Source: Parachlamydiales bacterium
Lineage (GTDB): Bacteria > Chlamydiota > Chlamydiia > Chlamydiales > Rhabdochlamydiaceae
Reading direction: 5' to 3'
Assembly: GCA_003153295.1 (NCBI GenBank)
Contig: PLXY01000010.1
Location: 1 to 64,000, forward strand
DNA: 64,000 nt
The first letter of the stretch is position 1. The number at the start of each line of letters is the position of its first letter. The position numbers and the translations under genes are program-made. Below, one piece after another: positions 53,559 through 63,110 of the stretch. The notes below the pieces were generated by a model. It was not told where the DNA came from and made no database searches. It was given only the letters and a program-made list of their open reading frames with translations.

Positions 53559-54029
53559 ATGCCTATGGAAAGCCCCTTAAAAATTTTTACAGAACAGCTC
53601 CGGGATGGAAAAAGAGAAGAGATCGAACATGCCCTTCCTCCTGATTTCTTAGCTATCCAAGAGCCCGACCTTACTTTTCATAGCCCTATCCATTTGAAGG
53701 GCGAGGCCTATGCGACAGACGATTATCTAGTTTTGCAGTTGTCTGCCCATACAGAAGTGCAAATGCCTTGCAGTATCTGCAATGAGATGACTTTCATTAC
53801 CTTAAAAACCGAAGAAATTTATCATACGATCTTTTTTTGCGATCTCACATCGACAACTTTTGATTTTACCGATATTGTTCGAGAGGAAATTGTTATTTTG
53901 ATCCCCCAGTTTGTCGAATGCCAGCAGGGAGCCTGTCCTGACCGGACCCAGATTTCAAAATTCATGAAAAATAAAGCAGTTTCGACCCCCAGCAGTGCGG
54001 AGAACCATTTTCCGTTCGCTGATTTATAG
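53559..54029 (+). CDS. yceD: DUF177/YceD-family protein
   Basis: The 156-residue product has MPCSICN near 70 and a C-terminal CQQGACPD, and a DFTDIVREEIVILIPQF segment. This matches the YceD family that is usually upstream of rpmF. The paired cysteines may bind metal. It is followed 39 bp later by rpmF and then plsX, the conserved bacterial order, suggesting a link to ribosome or phospholipid synthesis. Confidence 0.85.
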   Translation: MPMESPLKIFTEQLRDGKREEIEHALPPDFLAIQEPDLTFHSPIHLKGEAYATDDYLVLQLSAHTEVQMPCSICNEMTFITLKTEEIYHTIFFCDLTSTTFDFTDIVREEIVILIPQFVECQQGACPDRTQISKFMKNKAVSTPSSAENHFPFADL

Positions 54030-54068
54030 AATTTCCAGTATACTTATTACCTCATAGGAGTTTTAACC

Positions 54069-54248
54069 ATGGCTGTACCACGTAATAGAACGTCTAATGC
54101 GAGAAAGAATTCCCGCCGATCGCACCACGCAAAAAAACCTAAAAATGCGATGACATGTTCCAACTGCAAAGGCAAGAGGCTCTCTCATACCGTCTGTCCT
54201 CATTGCGGCTATTATGCCGGACGTTCGATCGCTGGTGACAAAAAATAA
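54069..54248 (+). CDS. rpmF: 50S ribosomal protein L32
   Basis: The 59-residue product starts MAVPRNRTSNARKNSRRS and has two Cys pairs (CSNC and CPHC) for a zinc ribbon. AGGAG lies eight bases upstream of the ATG. L32 is a large-subunit protein. It is in the yceD-rpmF-plsX cluster. Confidence 0.96.
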   Translation: MAVPRNRTSNARKNSRRSHHAKKPKNAMTCSNCKGKRLSHTVCPHCGYYAGRSIAGDKK

Positions 54249-54279
54249 ATCACCCGCGTAACTTGTATCCAGAGATCTA

Positions 54280-55266
54280 ATGAAGTTACGCAAAACGAAC
54301 CCTCACCCCTTTCGCATTGGTATCGACCTGATGGGTTGCGATACTGCACCTGAGGACATTTACCGCGCCGTCCTTCAACTTCTTGAAGACGGGTTTCCCG
54401 GACAAATCATTTTTTTCGCCTCCGCTGAAATCAGCGGAGAGCTCGACCCCTCTCTACACATTGTCAAATGCTCTCAGGTCATTCAGATGAATGACGACCC
54501 CCTTTCTGCTGTGAGACGCAAAAAAGATTCCACCCTTTGCCAAGGACTCCGATTTTTAAAAGATAATAAAATTGATGCGTTCGTTTCTGCGGGCAATACC
54601 GGCGCGCTTTTACTAGCTGCCACAACAACTTTAAAAACACTCAAAGGCATCGACCGTCCTGCATTATTAGCGCTCCTGCCCACCAAGAAAAAGCAGATCG
54701 CCGTCCTCGATGTCGGGGCCAATTTAAGCCTTAAGTCCGAGCATATCCTGCAATTCGCTGCGATGGGCATTGCCTATCAAAAAAGCCGCGGCATCGCCAA
54801 TCCCACCGTCGGATTGCTCAATATCGGGACAGAGGCTATAAAAGGGACTCCTCAGCTCCGCGAAGCCTATATCAAGCTCGACGCTATGAATCGCGACGAG
54901 CAATTTTTTGCCGGAAATGTCGAGGGGAAAGATGTTTTCCAAGGTCACATCGATGTTCTTGTCACGGATGGTTTCACAGGAAATGTCTTTTTGAAGACTG
55001 CAGAAGGAATCGCCGCTTTTATTTTAGAAGAACTTGAGATGACCTCTCGAGAAACCTCATTTTCACACTTAAAACACGAATTAGCCAGCCTCCGATCCCG
55101 CCTTCACTATGCCGAATATCCCGGAGCTATCTTATGCGGCGTCAATGGCGTCGTTGTCAAATGCCATGGAGACTCTTCTCCAGAAACCTTTATCCATGGT
55201 ATTAAAGGCGCACTCCGCCTTGTCGAACACGGCTTCCTAGAAAAGATCAAATCTCAGCTCTTATAA
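54280..55266 (+). CDS. plsX: Phosphate acyltransferase PlsX
   Basis: The 328-residue product contains FRIGIDLMGCDTAPEDI at the start, DAFVSAGNTGALLLAATTTLKTLKGIDRPAL and VLVTDGFTGNVFLKTAEG, all typical of PlsX. It converts acyl-ACP and phosphate to acyl phosphate for phosphatidic acid synthesis. It follows rpmF and overlaps the convergent NadD-like gene by 13 bp. The PlsY step is not in this window, but the chlamydial GPAT plsB is. Confidence 0.95.
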   Translation: MKLRKTNPHPFRIGIDLMGCDTAPEDIYRAVLQLLEDGFPGQIIFFASAEISGELDPSLHIVKCSQVIQMNDDPLSAVRRKKDSTLCQGLRFLKDNKIDAFVSAGNTGALLLAATTTLKTLKGIDRPALLALLPTKKKQIAVLDVGANLSLKSEHILQFAAMGIAYQKSRGIANPTVGLLNIGTEAIKGTPQLREAYIKLDAMNRDEQFFAGNVEGKDVFQGHIDVLVTDGFTGNVFLKTAEGIAAFILEELEMTSRETSFSHLKHELASLRSRLHYAEYPGAILCGVNGVVVKCHGDSSPETFIHGIKGALRLVEHGFLEKIKSQLL

Positions 55267-55937
55267 AGCTTATGTTCTTGGATCACTTCTTGAACAGGTG
55301 TAGCCACCATCTCTGCGATCGGCTGATCTTGCTTGACAGCAGCACGTACTTGCGTTGATGAAAAATGAGAAACAGGCGGCTCGAATTTAACTAGATCACG
55401 AATCGGTCGGTCGCCGAACATTCCATGGAGATGTGTTAAATCATCCTCATTCCGAAGATTGACAATGAAAGAGGTGGCAGGAAGCGCCATTAATGCCCCG
55501 AAAGTCGTCCCCGCATGTTTAGCCGGAATAGCAGTTCCGCGCATGAACATCGCCGATATTTTGTCCTTATCAGGACTATTTAGCTGATCGTTCACATTGT
55601 CGGAGCCCACGATCCCGACAATTTCAACTTTGCCAATGAGCGTTTTAAACCGTTCCTGTATCCCGGCCGGAGTTAAACGGGTCAAAATCACACGAGGGTC
55701 TAATTTATACACAGCTTCCATCATCTGCTGTCGAACCGAAAAATCTGCCCGATTTTTATACGTATCTCCGCCTGGAACAGGATAAAGGATCACATAATCG
55801 AGTTGTTTTAAGGCATGATCGATAACAGCTTGATGGCCTCGGTGCAAAGGATCAAAAGAGCCGATATAATATCCAATTTTCTTGCCCGTCAGCTGCTCAA
55901 GTGGAATGTCTTCTAAACGTGGAGCAAAGATAGCCAT
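55254..55937 (-). CDS. NadD-like nucleotidyltransferase, 227 aa
   Basis: The ATG at 55937 has AAGGAGG seven bases upstream. The product contains GYYIGSFDPLHRGHQAVIDHAL, with the HxGH motif of the nucleotidyltransferase superfamily, and SHFSSTQVRAAVKQDQPIAEMV near the C-terminus, the ISSTxIR-type motif of NadD and CoaD. VILYPVPGGDTYKNRADFSV stands at the substrate region. Adenylylation of nicotinate mononucleotide is the first guess but the specific substrate is unproven. Confidence 0.65.
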   Translation of the reverse strand: MAIFAPRLEDIPLEQLTGKKIGYYIGSFDPLHRGHQAVIDHALKQLDYVILYPVPGGDTYKNRADFSVRQQMMEAVYKLDPRVILTRLTPAGIQERFKTLIGKVEIVGIVGSDNVNDQLNSPDKDKISAMFMRGTAIPAKHAGTTFGALMALPATSFIVNLRNEDDLTHLHGMFGDRPIRDLVKFEPPVSHFSSTQVRAAVKQDQPIAEMVATPVQEVIQEHKLYKS

Positions 55938-56276
55938 AAACAAACCTCCTTTCGATGTGTTCCCCTTTTGGGCGGGGAAGTCCTAGAATGCTTGTTTTGG
56001 AGTTGTTTTTCAATGCTAAGTAATTTTTATTTCACTCCCGAAAGCCGTGCATTAAATATTTTACTAAGTTGATTTGAATTTAAAAGAGTGCAAATAAAAG
56101 AAATTTCTTAAATTCCGCTCAAAAATTCTGCAGTAAAGGTTCCAGGCTGGTATTTAAGGACAAATCGTTGTAAAATGCAATTTCACTAGAGGTGTCTGTA
56201 AAGGGCGCTCGGTTTGGAAAAATAATCATTTTTACAAACCAGGGGACCTTTTCAATTACCTCAATACGGTTAAAAT
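55938..56276. other. 339-bp intergenic region with hairpin before rng
   Basis: The region between the divergent NadD-like and rng genes is AT-rich and holds no reading frame of note. Bases 56211-56240 form a hairpin (GGTTTG and CAAACC arms with AAAAAT/ATTTTT inside) 36 bp before the rng start. Such 5' UTR structure could allow RNase E/G to control its own mRNA, as known for rne in E. coli, but that is inference. No clear promoter was assigned. Confidence 0.5.
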
Positions 56277-57827
56277 ATGAACGAAGAAATTCTTATCAAT
56301 GTTGAATCAAAAGAGACCCGGTGTGCTTTCCTAAAAAATGGCGTTCTGCAAGACCTTGTAATCGAAAGAAAAAATAACCGCCAGCTGACAGGAAATGTCT
56401 ACCGAGGACGTGTAACCAATATCTTACACAATATCCAATCGGCCTTCATCGATATCAATGAAGGTGAAAATGGATTTATCCACATCTCTGACATCTTGGA
56501 AAATACCCAAAAGTTCCAAGAACTCTTCGATATGGACTTCGACCTCGATCTCGAAGAGGTAGAAGTGAGAAATCGAAAAAAACAACGAGAGACAGACATC
56601 TCGAAGATTTTAAAAACAGATCAACCCGTGCTGGTTCAGGTTGTCAAAGAACCCATTGGCAGTAAAGGGGCGCGTTTAACTTCGAACGTCTCCATTGCTG
56701 GACGGTATTTGGTGCTGCTTCCGAATACTCCCCACCGAGGCGTTTCGAGAAAGATTGAAGACCGCGCTGGAAGAGATCGTCTAAAGAAATTGATTCAGGC
56801 GTTTGAAATGCCTCAAGATATGGGCCTTATCTGCCGTACAGCCAGCCTGAATGCTTCACAAGAACAGCTCGTCCAAGAAGCGCATGATCTTCTCAATACG
56901 TGGAAAGATATCATGGAGAAATTCGAAAAGGCGACAAAGCCGACCTGTCTTTTCGAAGAGTCTGATCTGATCAAACGATCGATCATCCAAGCTATCGATA
57001 AGCATTACAGTAGGATTTTGATCGACGATTACAACACCTTCCAGCGTTGCAAACAGCTTTATGACCGCTATAGCAGCGACAACGATGTCATCATTGAATA
57101 TTATCGCGATAAGATCCCGATGTACGAACGATTTGGTGTAGAACGGGAAATTGATAAAGCTCTTCGTCGAAAAATTTGGCTGCCCAGCGGAGGCTACCTC
57201 TTTTTCGACCGAACAGAAGCGATGCTCACCATCGACGTCAACTCAGGCCGGAGCAAAGAACAGCGCCGTTCTACAGATGTTGAAGAGTCCTTAGTCCGCA
57301 TTAATATGGAAGCGGCAGATGAAATGGCCCGTCAGCTCCGCATCCGCAATATCGGCGGACTTATTATCTGCGACTTCATTGACATGCGGGCTAGAAAAAA
57401 TCAACGCCGCGTCTTAGAGCGTTTAAAAGAAGCCATGAAGGAAGACTCTGCTAAATGCACGATTCTTGGTATGAGCGAGTTTGGCCTCGTTGAAATGACC
57501 CGGCAGAGAAATCGAGAGTCGCTCGCGCAAATGATGTTCACCACATGTCCCTATTGCAACGGAAATGCGATCATCAAAACGCATGAAAGCGTCACCATCG
57601 AAATCGAACGAACGCTCAAGAAGCTCATTCTACAGCAGCAGCAGTTTGCCTTGGAATTAGTCTCGCATCCTAGCTTAGATCATTTTTTAAGCCATCACGA
57701 TAAGAGCTACTTAAGGAAACTTGCAGAGAAGTGGAATGCCGATTTGAAATTCGATGCAGATGATAAGCTTCACTTGAACGACTTTCAATTTTACTCTACG
57801 ACGAATGGAAAACAACTCGACATTTGA
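56277..57827 (+). CDS. rng: Ribonuclease G/E family endoribonuclease
   Basis: The 516-residue product has an S1-like N-terminal domain (GNVYRGRVTNILHNIQSAFIDINEGENGFIHISDI), the catalytic DNase I-like core (AMLTIDVNSG and GLIICDFIDM with the metal Asp residues) and TTCPYCNGNAI, the zinc-link. It processes rRNA and mRNA ends. Its last 23 bp overlap plsB. rng-plsB-ptr is the order in Chlamydia. Confidence 0.95.
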   Translation: MNEEILINVESKETRCAFLKNGVLQDLVIERKNNRQLTGNVYRGRVTNILHNIQSAFIDINEGENGFIHISDILENTQKFQELFDMDFDLDLEEVEVRNRKKQRETDISKILKTDQPVLVQVVKEPIGSKGARLTSNVSIAGRYLVLLPNTPHRGVSRKIEDRAGRDRLKKLIQAFEMPQDMGLICRTASLNASQEQLVQEAHDLLNTWKDIMEKFEKATKPTCLFEESDLIKRSIIQAIDKHYSRILIDDYNTFQRCKQLYDRYSSDNDVIIEYYRDKIPMYERFGVEREIDKALRRKIWLPSGGYLFFDRTEAMLTIDVNSGRSKEQRRSTDVEESLVRINMEAADEMARQLRIRNIGGLIICDFIDMRARKNQRRVLERLKEAMKEDSAKCTILGMSEFGLVEMTRQRNRESLAQMMFTTCPYCNGNAIIKTHESVTIEIERTLKKLILQQQQFALELVSHPSLDHFLSHHDKSYLRKLAEKWNADLKFDADDKLHLNDFQFYSTTNGKQLDI

Positions 57828-58812
57828 ACAGAAAATTGCAGCCCAAGAATGGATGCCGGAGAAGGTAAAGCAAAACCTCTACTCCTTTTATTTCGGCTAT
57901 AAAAATGCTTTGGACGTTCATCATGTCGATCCCGCTTCTTATAGCTGGTGGTTTGATGATTTTCTTAAGTTCATCCACATGCAGCTGACGACGCCCTTTA
58001 TTTTTCAGCCGTATCATGAAAAGATCCGCTATCCTCATGATTATTACAAATTCGGAAATGATTTTTTCCGTCTGTTAGTTGATGAAAAAGCTTCCCGCGT
58101 CCATGGCCATGCTCAAATTGAAGAAATCACCTCCCATTTGAAAAACGGGCATAATGTCATTTTGCTGGCCAACCACCAAATCGAAGCCGACCCTCAAGCA
58201 ATTAGTCTACTGCTCGATCATCAATATCCAGGTCTTGCAGAAGAGATGATCTTTGTCGCTGGAGAACGGGTGGTCACCGATCCACTGGCAGTGCCTTTCA
58301 GCATCGGAAGAAATCTCATTTGCATCTACTCGAAACGATACATCGATCATCCTCCAGAAAAAAAAGCCGAAAAACAGCACCATAATAAACGAGCCATGGA
58401 TCTGATGCGCCTCCTATTAAAAGAAGGCGGCAAATGCATTTATGTCGCTCCCAGCGGAGGACGCGATCGACGGAACGCCCAAGGAATTGTCGAGGTAGCC
58501 AAATTCGATCCTCAAAGCATCGAAATGTTTTATTTGATGGCCCAAAAGGCCGGCACTCCAACGTATTTTTATCCGATGGCCCTTGCTACGTATGATCTGT
58601 TTCCCCCTCCAGAAACAATCCAAATTGAACTCGGAGAAAATCGACGTAGTAAACGAGGACCTATCCACCTTTCTATCGGGACAGCCATTGACATGGAACA
58701 GTATCCCGGATACGATCAGCCTAATAAGCATGATAGGCGCAGCGCCCGCGCTGCTCACATTTGGGAGCGTGTTTGCACCGATTATAAAATGCTACTCCAA
58801 GGAGATTCCTGA
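57805..58812 (+). CDS. plsB: Glycerol-3-phosphate acyltransferase, plant-plastid type
   Basis: The 335-residue product contains LLANHQIEADPQ with the acyltransferase His124-x4-Asp129 pair, FVAGERVVTDPLAVPFSIGRNLICIYSKRY and YVAPSGGRDRRN, matching the soluble GPAT of chlamydiae and plant plastids. It acylates glycerol 3-phosphate at position 1. It overlaps rng by 23 bp and its stop (TGA) touches the ptr ATG. Confidence 0.92.
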   Translation: MENNSTFEQKIAAQEWMPEKVKQNLYSFYFGYKNALDVHHVDPASYSWWFDDFLKFIHMQLTTPFIFQPYHEKIRYPHDYYKFGNDFFRLLVDEKASRVHGHAQIEEITSHLKNGHNVILLANHQIEADPQAISLLLDHQYPGLAEEMIFVAGERVVTDPLAVPFSIGRNLICIYSKRYIDHPPEKKAEKQHHNKRAMDLMRLLLKEGGKCIYVAPSGGRDRRNAQGIVEVAKFDPQSIEMFYLMAQKAGTPTYFYPMALATYDLFPPPETIQIELGENRRSKRGPIHLSIGTAIDMEQYPGYDQPNKHDRRSARAAHIWERVCTDYKMLLQGDS

Positions 58813-61695
58813 ATGAAAAAATTTATTCTCGCAGTTTTGCTAACAGCAGGAGCATCTTCTCTTTGTGGAGCTCAAGCTTATGAACGTATTGAGGATAAAA
58901 ATACCCTCAAAATTAAAACTCCTGCCTTGTCTGAGCGTAAAACAGCTAAAATCCGACTCAACAATGGACTTGAGGCTTTTCTCATCTCAGATCCTGGCGT
59001 CCACAAATCGGCAGCGGCACTTGGTGTCGAAGCAGGCTCGTGGCAAGATCCTAAAGAATACCCTGGCATGGCCCACTTTTTAGAGCACATGCTTTTCATG
59101 GGAACGACGGCCTATCCTAGCGAATCGGAATATATGCAGTATATCAATGATCATGGAGGAAATCCCAACGCTTATACAGCCCCCGAACGGACTCTCTATA
59201 GCTTTTCCATTGACAATGACGCATTTAAAGGCGCTTTTGATCGCTTTTCCCACTTCTTCGTCGATCCTCTCTTTCTCCCTTCATCTATCGGGCGTGAACT
59301 GCATGCCGTTGATCAAGAACATGCAAAAAACATTGAGCATGATGGCTGGCGCGCCTATATGATCCTAAAAGAGACTGGCAATCCTCACCATCCGAATGCC
59401 GGATTTTCGACGGGGAATGCCGCTACACTCGCGGGCATTCCGCAAGAAGCCCTTAAAAAATGGTATCGAGAGCACTATAGCTCCAACCGCATGCATCTAG
59501 TGGCCATGTCTCCTCTCCCTTTAGAAGAGATGATCCAATTAACCGTTGAAAAATTTTCTGCGGTGCCCAATCACAACTTAGAATCTCCTGCCTATCCTGA
59601 TGAAGTTTTTTCAACTCAGCAAAAAGGCCGTTTTCTCTACATCAAACCTGTTAAAGATCTCAAAATGCTCTCCCTACTTTGGCATCTTCCCAAAGAGATC
59701 GCATTAGACAATGAGACAGGAACTCCCACGCTGATTGCTTATGCCCTGTCCAATGGAACTGAAAATGGACTTCTCGAGCAGCTCAAACGAGAAAAAATCG
59801 CTGAAAATATTTCCGTCTCAACCGACCGCTGGAGTAAAGACTCTCTCTTATTCAATATCGATATCGCGCTAACAGAGGCGGGGATGAAACAAATTGACAC
59901 TGTTCTCCAAAGAACCTTCCAAGCCTTGAATCGGCTAAAAGAGACAGGAGTTCCCCGCTATATCTTTGATGAACAACAGAAGATGGCCAAAATCGCCTAT
60001 GAGTATCAATCGCGCAGTGACGCTTACACCTTTGTCATTCAATCAGCGGCTGCTCTCATCAATGAAAAGCTCGAGACATTTCCCCAAAAAAACTGTATGC
60101 CTATGCGTTATGATAGCAGGCTCATCCGCACGACGCTAGATACGTTGACAGCCGATTCCTGCGTCTATATTGTCATGGCCGATCCTAAACTGACGGGAGT
60201 CCTTCCTACCCTCCAAGAAAAATGGATGAGCGCCTCGTATGCGATCAAAGAAATCCCTAAAACCCACATTCTCGCATGGGCAGATGCAAAACCCCATCCT
60301 CTTATCGACATTCCTTCGGCAAATCCTTATCTTCCTGAATCTTTAGCTCTAATACCGACTTCAGAAAACCTTCCAGCACACCCTGTTCTTATAGCCCAAG
60401 AAGACCTAGGAAAGTTTTACTTCAAGCAAGATCAAAAATATCAGGTTCCAGAAACAGCTGCCCTTATTTCTTTAAAAACACCCCAAATGGACGGCTCTGC
60501 TAAATCCCACGCACTTTTTGCCCTTTATGAAAGAGCGCTCACAGAAAAACTTTGTTCCCCCCTCTTTTATGCTCAGCAAGCAGGCCTTAAAGTCGCTTTT
60601 TTTCAAAAAAAATTTAGAGCTGGAGTTTCTGTAACAGGATATAGCGAAAAAATTCCCTTCCTCCTCAAAACTCTATTTCAATCTCTTCAAAATGTCTCTC
60701 CGACTGCTGCAGAGTTCGATATCTACAAGCAATCGCTCCTTTCAACCTACGATAATGCTTCTAAAGAGCTTCCTGTGCGCCAAAGCGTCCAGCTGCTCAA
60801 TAGCATGATCTATAATAATAGCCCTACCTTCCGCGCAAAATATCAAGCTCTGAAAAATATTTCCTATGAAGATTTTCTCGGTTTTACCCATGAAGTTTTT
60901 AAAACGACCTACGCTGAAGGAATGATCTACGGAAATATTACAGCTATCGAAGCCGAAAATATTTGGGGCAATTTAAAAACGACACTCAATCCTGCTCCTT
61001 TTCTCGAAAGTAAGCATTATAAAACCGGAGTCCTCTCGCCTGTCGACAAATTAGGCCCTTACATGGTCGTGCAAAATACCGAGCGGCAAGGCAACAGCGT
61101 CGTTCTGATGCTCCATGAAGGAACTTTTTCCATGGAGAAAAGAGCAGCCCAAGAAATCCTTTCTAATGCCCTCAAAGATGATTTCTTTAAAACACTCCGC
61201 ACTAAACAACAGACAGGGTATATCGCTAGCTCCTGGGATGTCGAAGTGGAAAGACAGCTCTTGCAATTTTTTGCCGTCCAATCGATCACCCACCAACCTC
61301 CAGAACTCTTAGCACGTTTTGAGCTTTTCCTTGAAGAATTTAGCCGGCATATTAGTAAAAAGATTTCTGAAGAACGGTTTGCGACTTTAAGATCTTCTCT
61401 AGTAAAAGAGCTTGAAATGCCTCCTGAAACTCTACCCGGTAAAGCATTGGAACTTTATGGAATAGCTTTTGATTATGACGCCGATTTCGATTGGAAAACG
61501 AAAAGAATTGAAGCTGTAAAAAAACTCACTTATCAAGACTTTATTTCGACCTCCAAAACTTTCCTGTCTCGCTCGAACCTTAAACGACTCGCAGTTCTGA
61601 TGGAAGGCGTTTTACCTGAACAAAACCAGTTCCGTTACGAAACCATCCAGCAAGACGATATTCAGGGAATTGGACCGTATATTTCATATAAATGA
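58813..61695 (+). CDS. ptr: Insulinase-family zinc protease (Ptr-like)
   Basis: The 960-residue M16 protease has a signal peptide (KKFILAVLLTAGASSLCGA), then AHFLEHMLFMGT with HxxEH at H88, E91 and H92. A downstream Glu in ELHAVDQEHAKNIEHD is the likely third zinc ligand. PNAYTAPERTLYSF is typical of pitrilysin. Length matches protease III, two M16 halves; it would cut periplasmic peptides. Its ATG follows the plsB stop directly (TGAATG). Confidence 0.93.
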   Translation: MKKFILAVLLTAGASSLCGAQAYERIEDKNTLKIKTPALSERKTAKIRLNNGLEAFLISDPGVHKSAAALGVEAGSWQDPKEYPGMAHFLEHMLFMGTTAYPSESEYMQYINDHGGNPNAYTAPERTLYSFSIDNDAFKGAFDRFSHFFVDPLFLPSSIGRELHAVDQEHAKNIEHDGWRAYMILKETGNPHHPNAGFSTGNAATLAGIPQEALKKWYREHYSSNRMHLVAMSPLPLEEMIQLTVEKFSAVPNHNLESPAYPDEVFSTQQKGRFLYIKPVKDLKMLSLLWHLPKEIALDNETGTPTLIAYALSNGTENGLLEQLKREKIAENISVSTDRWSKDSLLFNIDIALTEAGMKQIDTVLQRTFQALNRLKETGVPRYIFDEQQKMAKIAYEYQSRSDAYTFVIQSAAALINEKLETFPQKNCMPMRYDSRLIRTTLDTLTADSCVYIVMADPKLTGVLPTLQEKWMSASYAIKEIPKTHILAWADAKPHPLIDIPSANPYLPESLALIPTSENLPAHPVLIAQEDLGKFYFKQDQKYQVPETAALISLKTPQMDGSAKSHALFALYERALTEKLCSPLFYAQQAGLKVAFFQKKFRAGVSVTGYSEKIPFLLKTLFQSLQNVSPTAAEFDIYKQSLLSTYDNASKELPVRQSVQLLNSMIYNNSPTFRAKYQALKNISYEDFLGFTHEVFKTTYAEGMIYGNITAIEAENIWGNLKTTLNPAPFLESKHYKTGVLSPVDKLGPYMVVQNTERQGNSVVLMLHEGTFSMEKRAAQEILSNALKDDFFKTLRTKQQTGYIASSWDVEVERQLLQFFAVQSITHQPPELLARFELFLEEFSRHISKKISEERFATLRSSLVKELEMPPETLPGKALELYGIAFDYDADFDWKTKRIEAVKKLTYQDFISTSKTFLSRSNLKRLAVLMEGVLPEQNQFRYETIQQDDIQGIGPYISYK

Positions 61696-61702
61696 CGATG
61701 GC

Positions 61703-62305
61703 TTACTTGAGCCAAATATAAGTCTGAGACGGTTTATCTACATCCAGTTCTAAAGTCAGAGCTAAACCCTTAGCTTCCGAATCTTTTAAAAAACAATTCA
61801 ATGCCGCTTGTATGATATTTCTTAGCTGAGGATTTAAACTTTCCACAGTCTGCGAAATTTTTGATTTTGAAAGATCAAAAATTCGATTCGCCCTTTCAAC
61901 AGGTAGCAAATATTTAAGATTTGCCCCATCATGACAGTAGACAGGAAATTCCTTGGGATTCTCCTTTTCTTCGTATCTCATCACATGAACGATTTGATTA
62001 GGGTCGTGAGGGTTTTTTGGAATAAAATTAATACAGAATATAGCTTCGCTTTGCAATAAAGTAAAAACCGTACGAAATCTCTCAATGTCAGGTGTTTCAT
62101 CTTCGCTGGAGTCTTGAACATTGTGTAAACATTTCAAAATGACGCTGGGTGGCATATGTTGACATAATGTTTGTCCCAAAGATCCCAAAGGATATTGCAT
62201 AGGAGCGGTGCTTAGAGCAGAAAGGGGAAGAGCACTATCACGGCCGCAGTTAGTGGAAAGGGAAGGACCTGCCCAGCTCCCCAGTGCAATACAAAAATTT
62301 GACAT
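61703..62305 (-). CDS. Hypothetical protein of a tandem pair, 200 aa
   Basis: The product is clearly a paralogue of the next gene. Shared blocks are FTLLQSEAIFCINFIPKNP, IVHVMRYEEKENPKEF, LKYLLPVERANRIFDLS and TYIWLK at the C-terminus. No membrane segment is present and no family is recognised. It is convergent with ptr (7 bp between stops). Its 13-bp distance from the upstream paralogue suggests one operon. Confidence 0.65.
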   Translation of the reverse strand: MSNFCIALGSWAGPSLSTNCGRDSALPLSALSTAPMQYPLGSLGQTLCQHMPPSVILKCLHNVQDSSEDETPDIERFRTVFTLLQSEAIFCINFIPKNPHDPNQIVHVMRYEEKENPKEFPVYCHDGANLKYLLPVERANRIFDLSKSKISQTVESLNPQLRNIIQAALNCFLKDSEAKGLALTLELDVDKPSQTYIWLK

Positions 62306-62318
62306 GAGATTATCCCCC

Positions 62319-62909
62319 CTAAGATATTAAATTATCTGAACGTGGCGCTTTCTTTAACCAAATGTAAGTTTTTTGCACTTTGTCTTGAATGGTAATCGCA
62401 AGTCCTCTTGATCGAACATCGTTTAGAAAATAGGTTAAGGCTTTTTCTATTTCTGGAATATGAGCCTTCAAATGACCGATGGTGTCGGATACGGTAGAGT
62501 TTGACAAATCAAATACCTGATCTGCAGCCTTCACTGGAAGTACATATTTAAGATCTAAATATTCATGACAAAATATTTCTTGCGACGAGATGTTTTCTTT
62601 ATCTTTTAATCGCATCACCTGGATGATTTGCGCTTTTGCAGGATTAAAAGGGATAAAGTTAATACAGAAAACACTCTCACTTTGCGCCAATGTAAATAAG
62701 ATGCGAAATCTCCAAATGTCCGGAGCTTCATCGGGAAGTAACTCTGCTGCTTTTTGATAGGCTGGTAGATCCTCGTAAGACCTATAAAAAGGCTTCAGGG
62801 AATCTAAAGGAACTTGAACACTATTTTCCGTTTTTTGATGCCTTTCTTGATGACATTCATCTAAAGAAGAAAGCCATTTTCCACTTAATATAGAAAAATT
62901 TACTGCCAT
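62319..62909 (-). CDS. Hypothetical protein of a tandem pair, 196 aa
   Basis: It shares with its neighbour the blocks FTLAQSESVFCINFIPFNP, IIQVMRLKDKENISS, LKYVLPVKAADQVFDLSNSTVSDTI and TYIWLK, while the first 60 residues differ. The product is soluble and of unknown function. The start MAVNFSILSGKWL has AGGAAAA-like bases at moderate distance. Divergent from the effector-like gene across 200 bp of very AT-rich DNA. Confidence 0.65.
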   Translation of the reverse strand: MAVNFSILSGKWLSSLDECHQERHQKTENSVQVPLDSLKPFYRSYEDLPAYQKAAELLPDEAPDIWRFRILFTLAQSESVFCINFIPFNPAKAQIIQVMRLKDKENISSQEIFCHEYLDLKYVLPVKAADQVFDLSNSTVSDTIGHLKAHIPEIEKALTYFLNDVRSRGLAITIQDKVQKTYIWLKKAPRSDNLIS

Positions 62910-63110
62910 GCCGGAAAGCCTACTATATTTTCCTTTTTAAGGAAACCAATTCGAATATAACTTCTTAACCCATGAGGATTTGCAAATTTTAAAAATTAAT
63001 AATACTATTATTAAAATTTTATTTTTATTACTAATAATAATTACTAAATTTAACTATTATATACTATTAACATCTATTTCATTATAATAATTAAAAAATA
63101 CAGGAACTAT
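62910..63110. promoter_or_regulatory. AT-rich divergent intergenic region
   Basis: About 200 bp, mostly A and T with runs such as TAATAATAATTA, separates the unknown pair from the Ser/Thr-Pro-rich gene. It probably holds promoters for both directions. CAGGAACTAT lies just before the ATG at 63111. No repeated binding site was seen. Confidence 0.4.

Noticed and set aside
62930-63110. Very AT-rich stretch considered as a replication origin
   Set aside because: No DnaA-box clusters or neighbouring origin genes were seen; AT-rich divergent promoter DNA is sufficient explanation.
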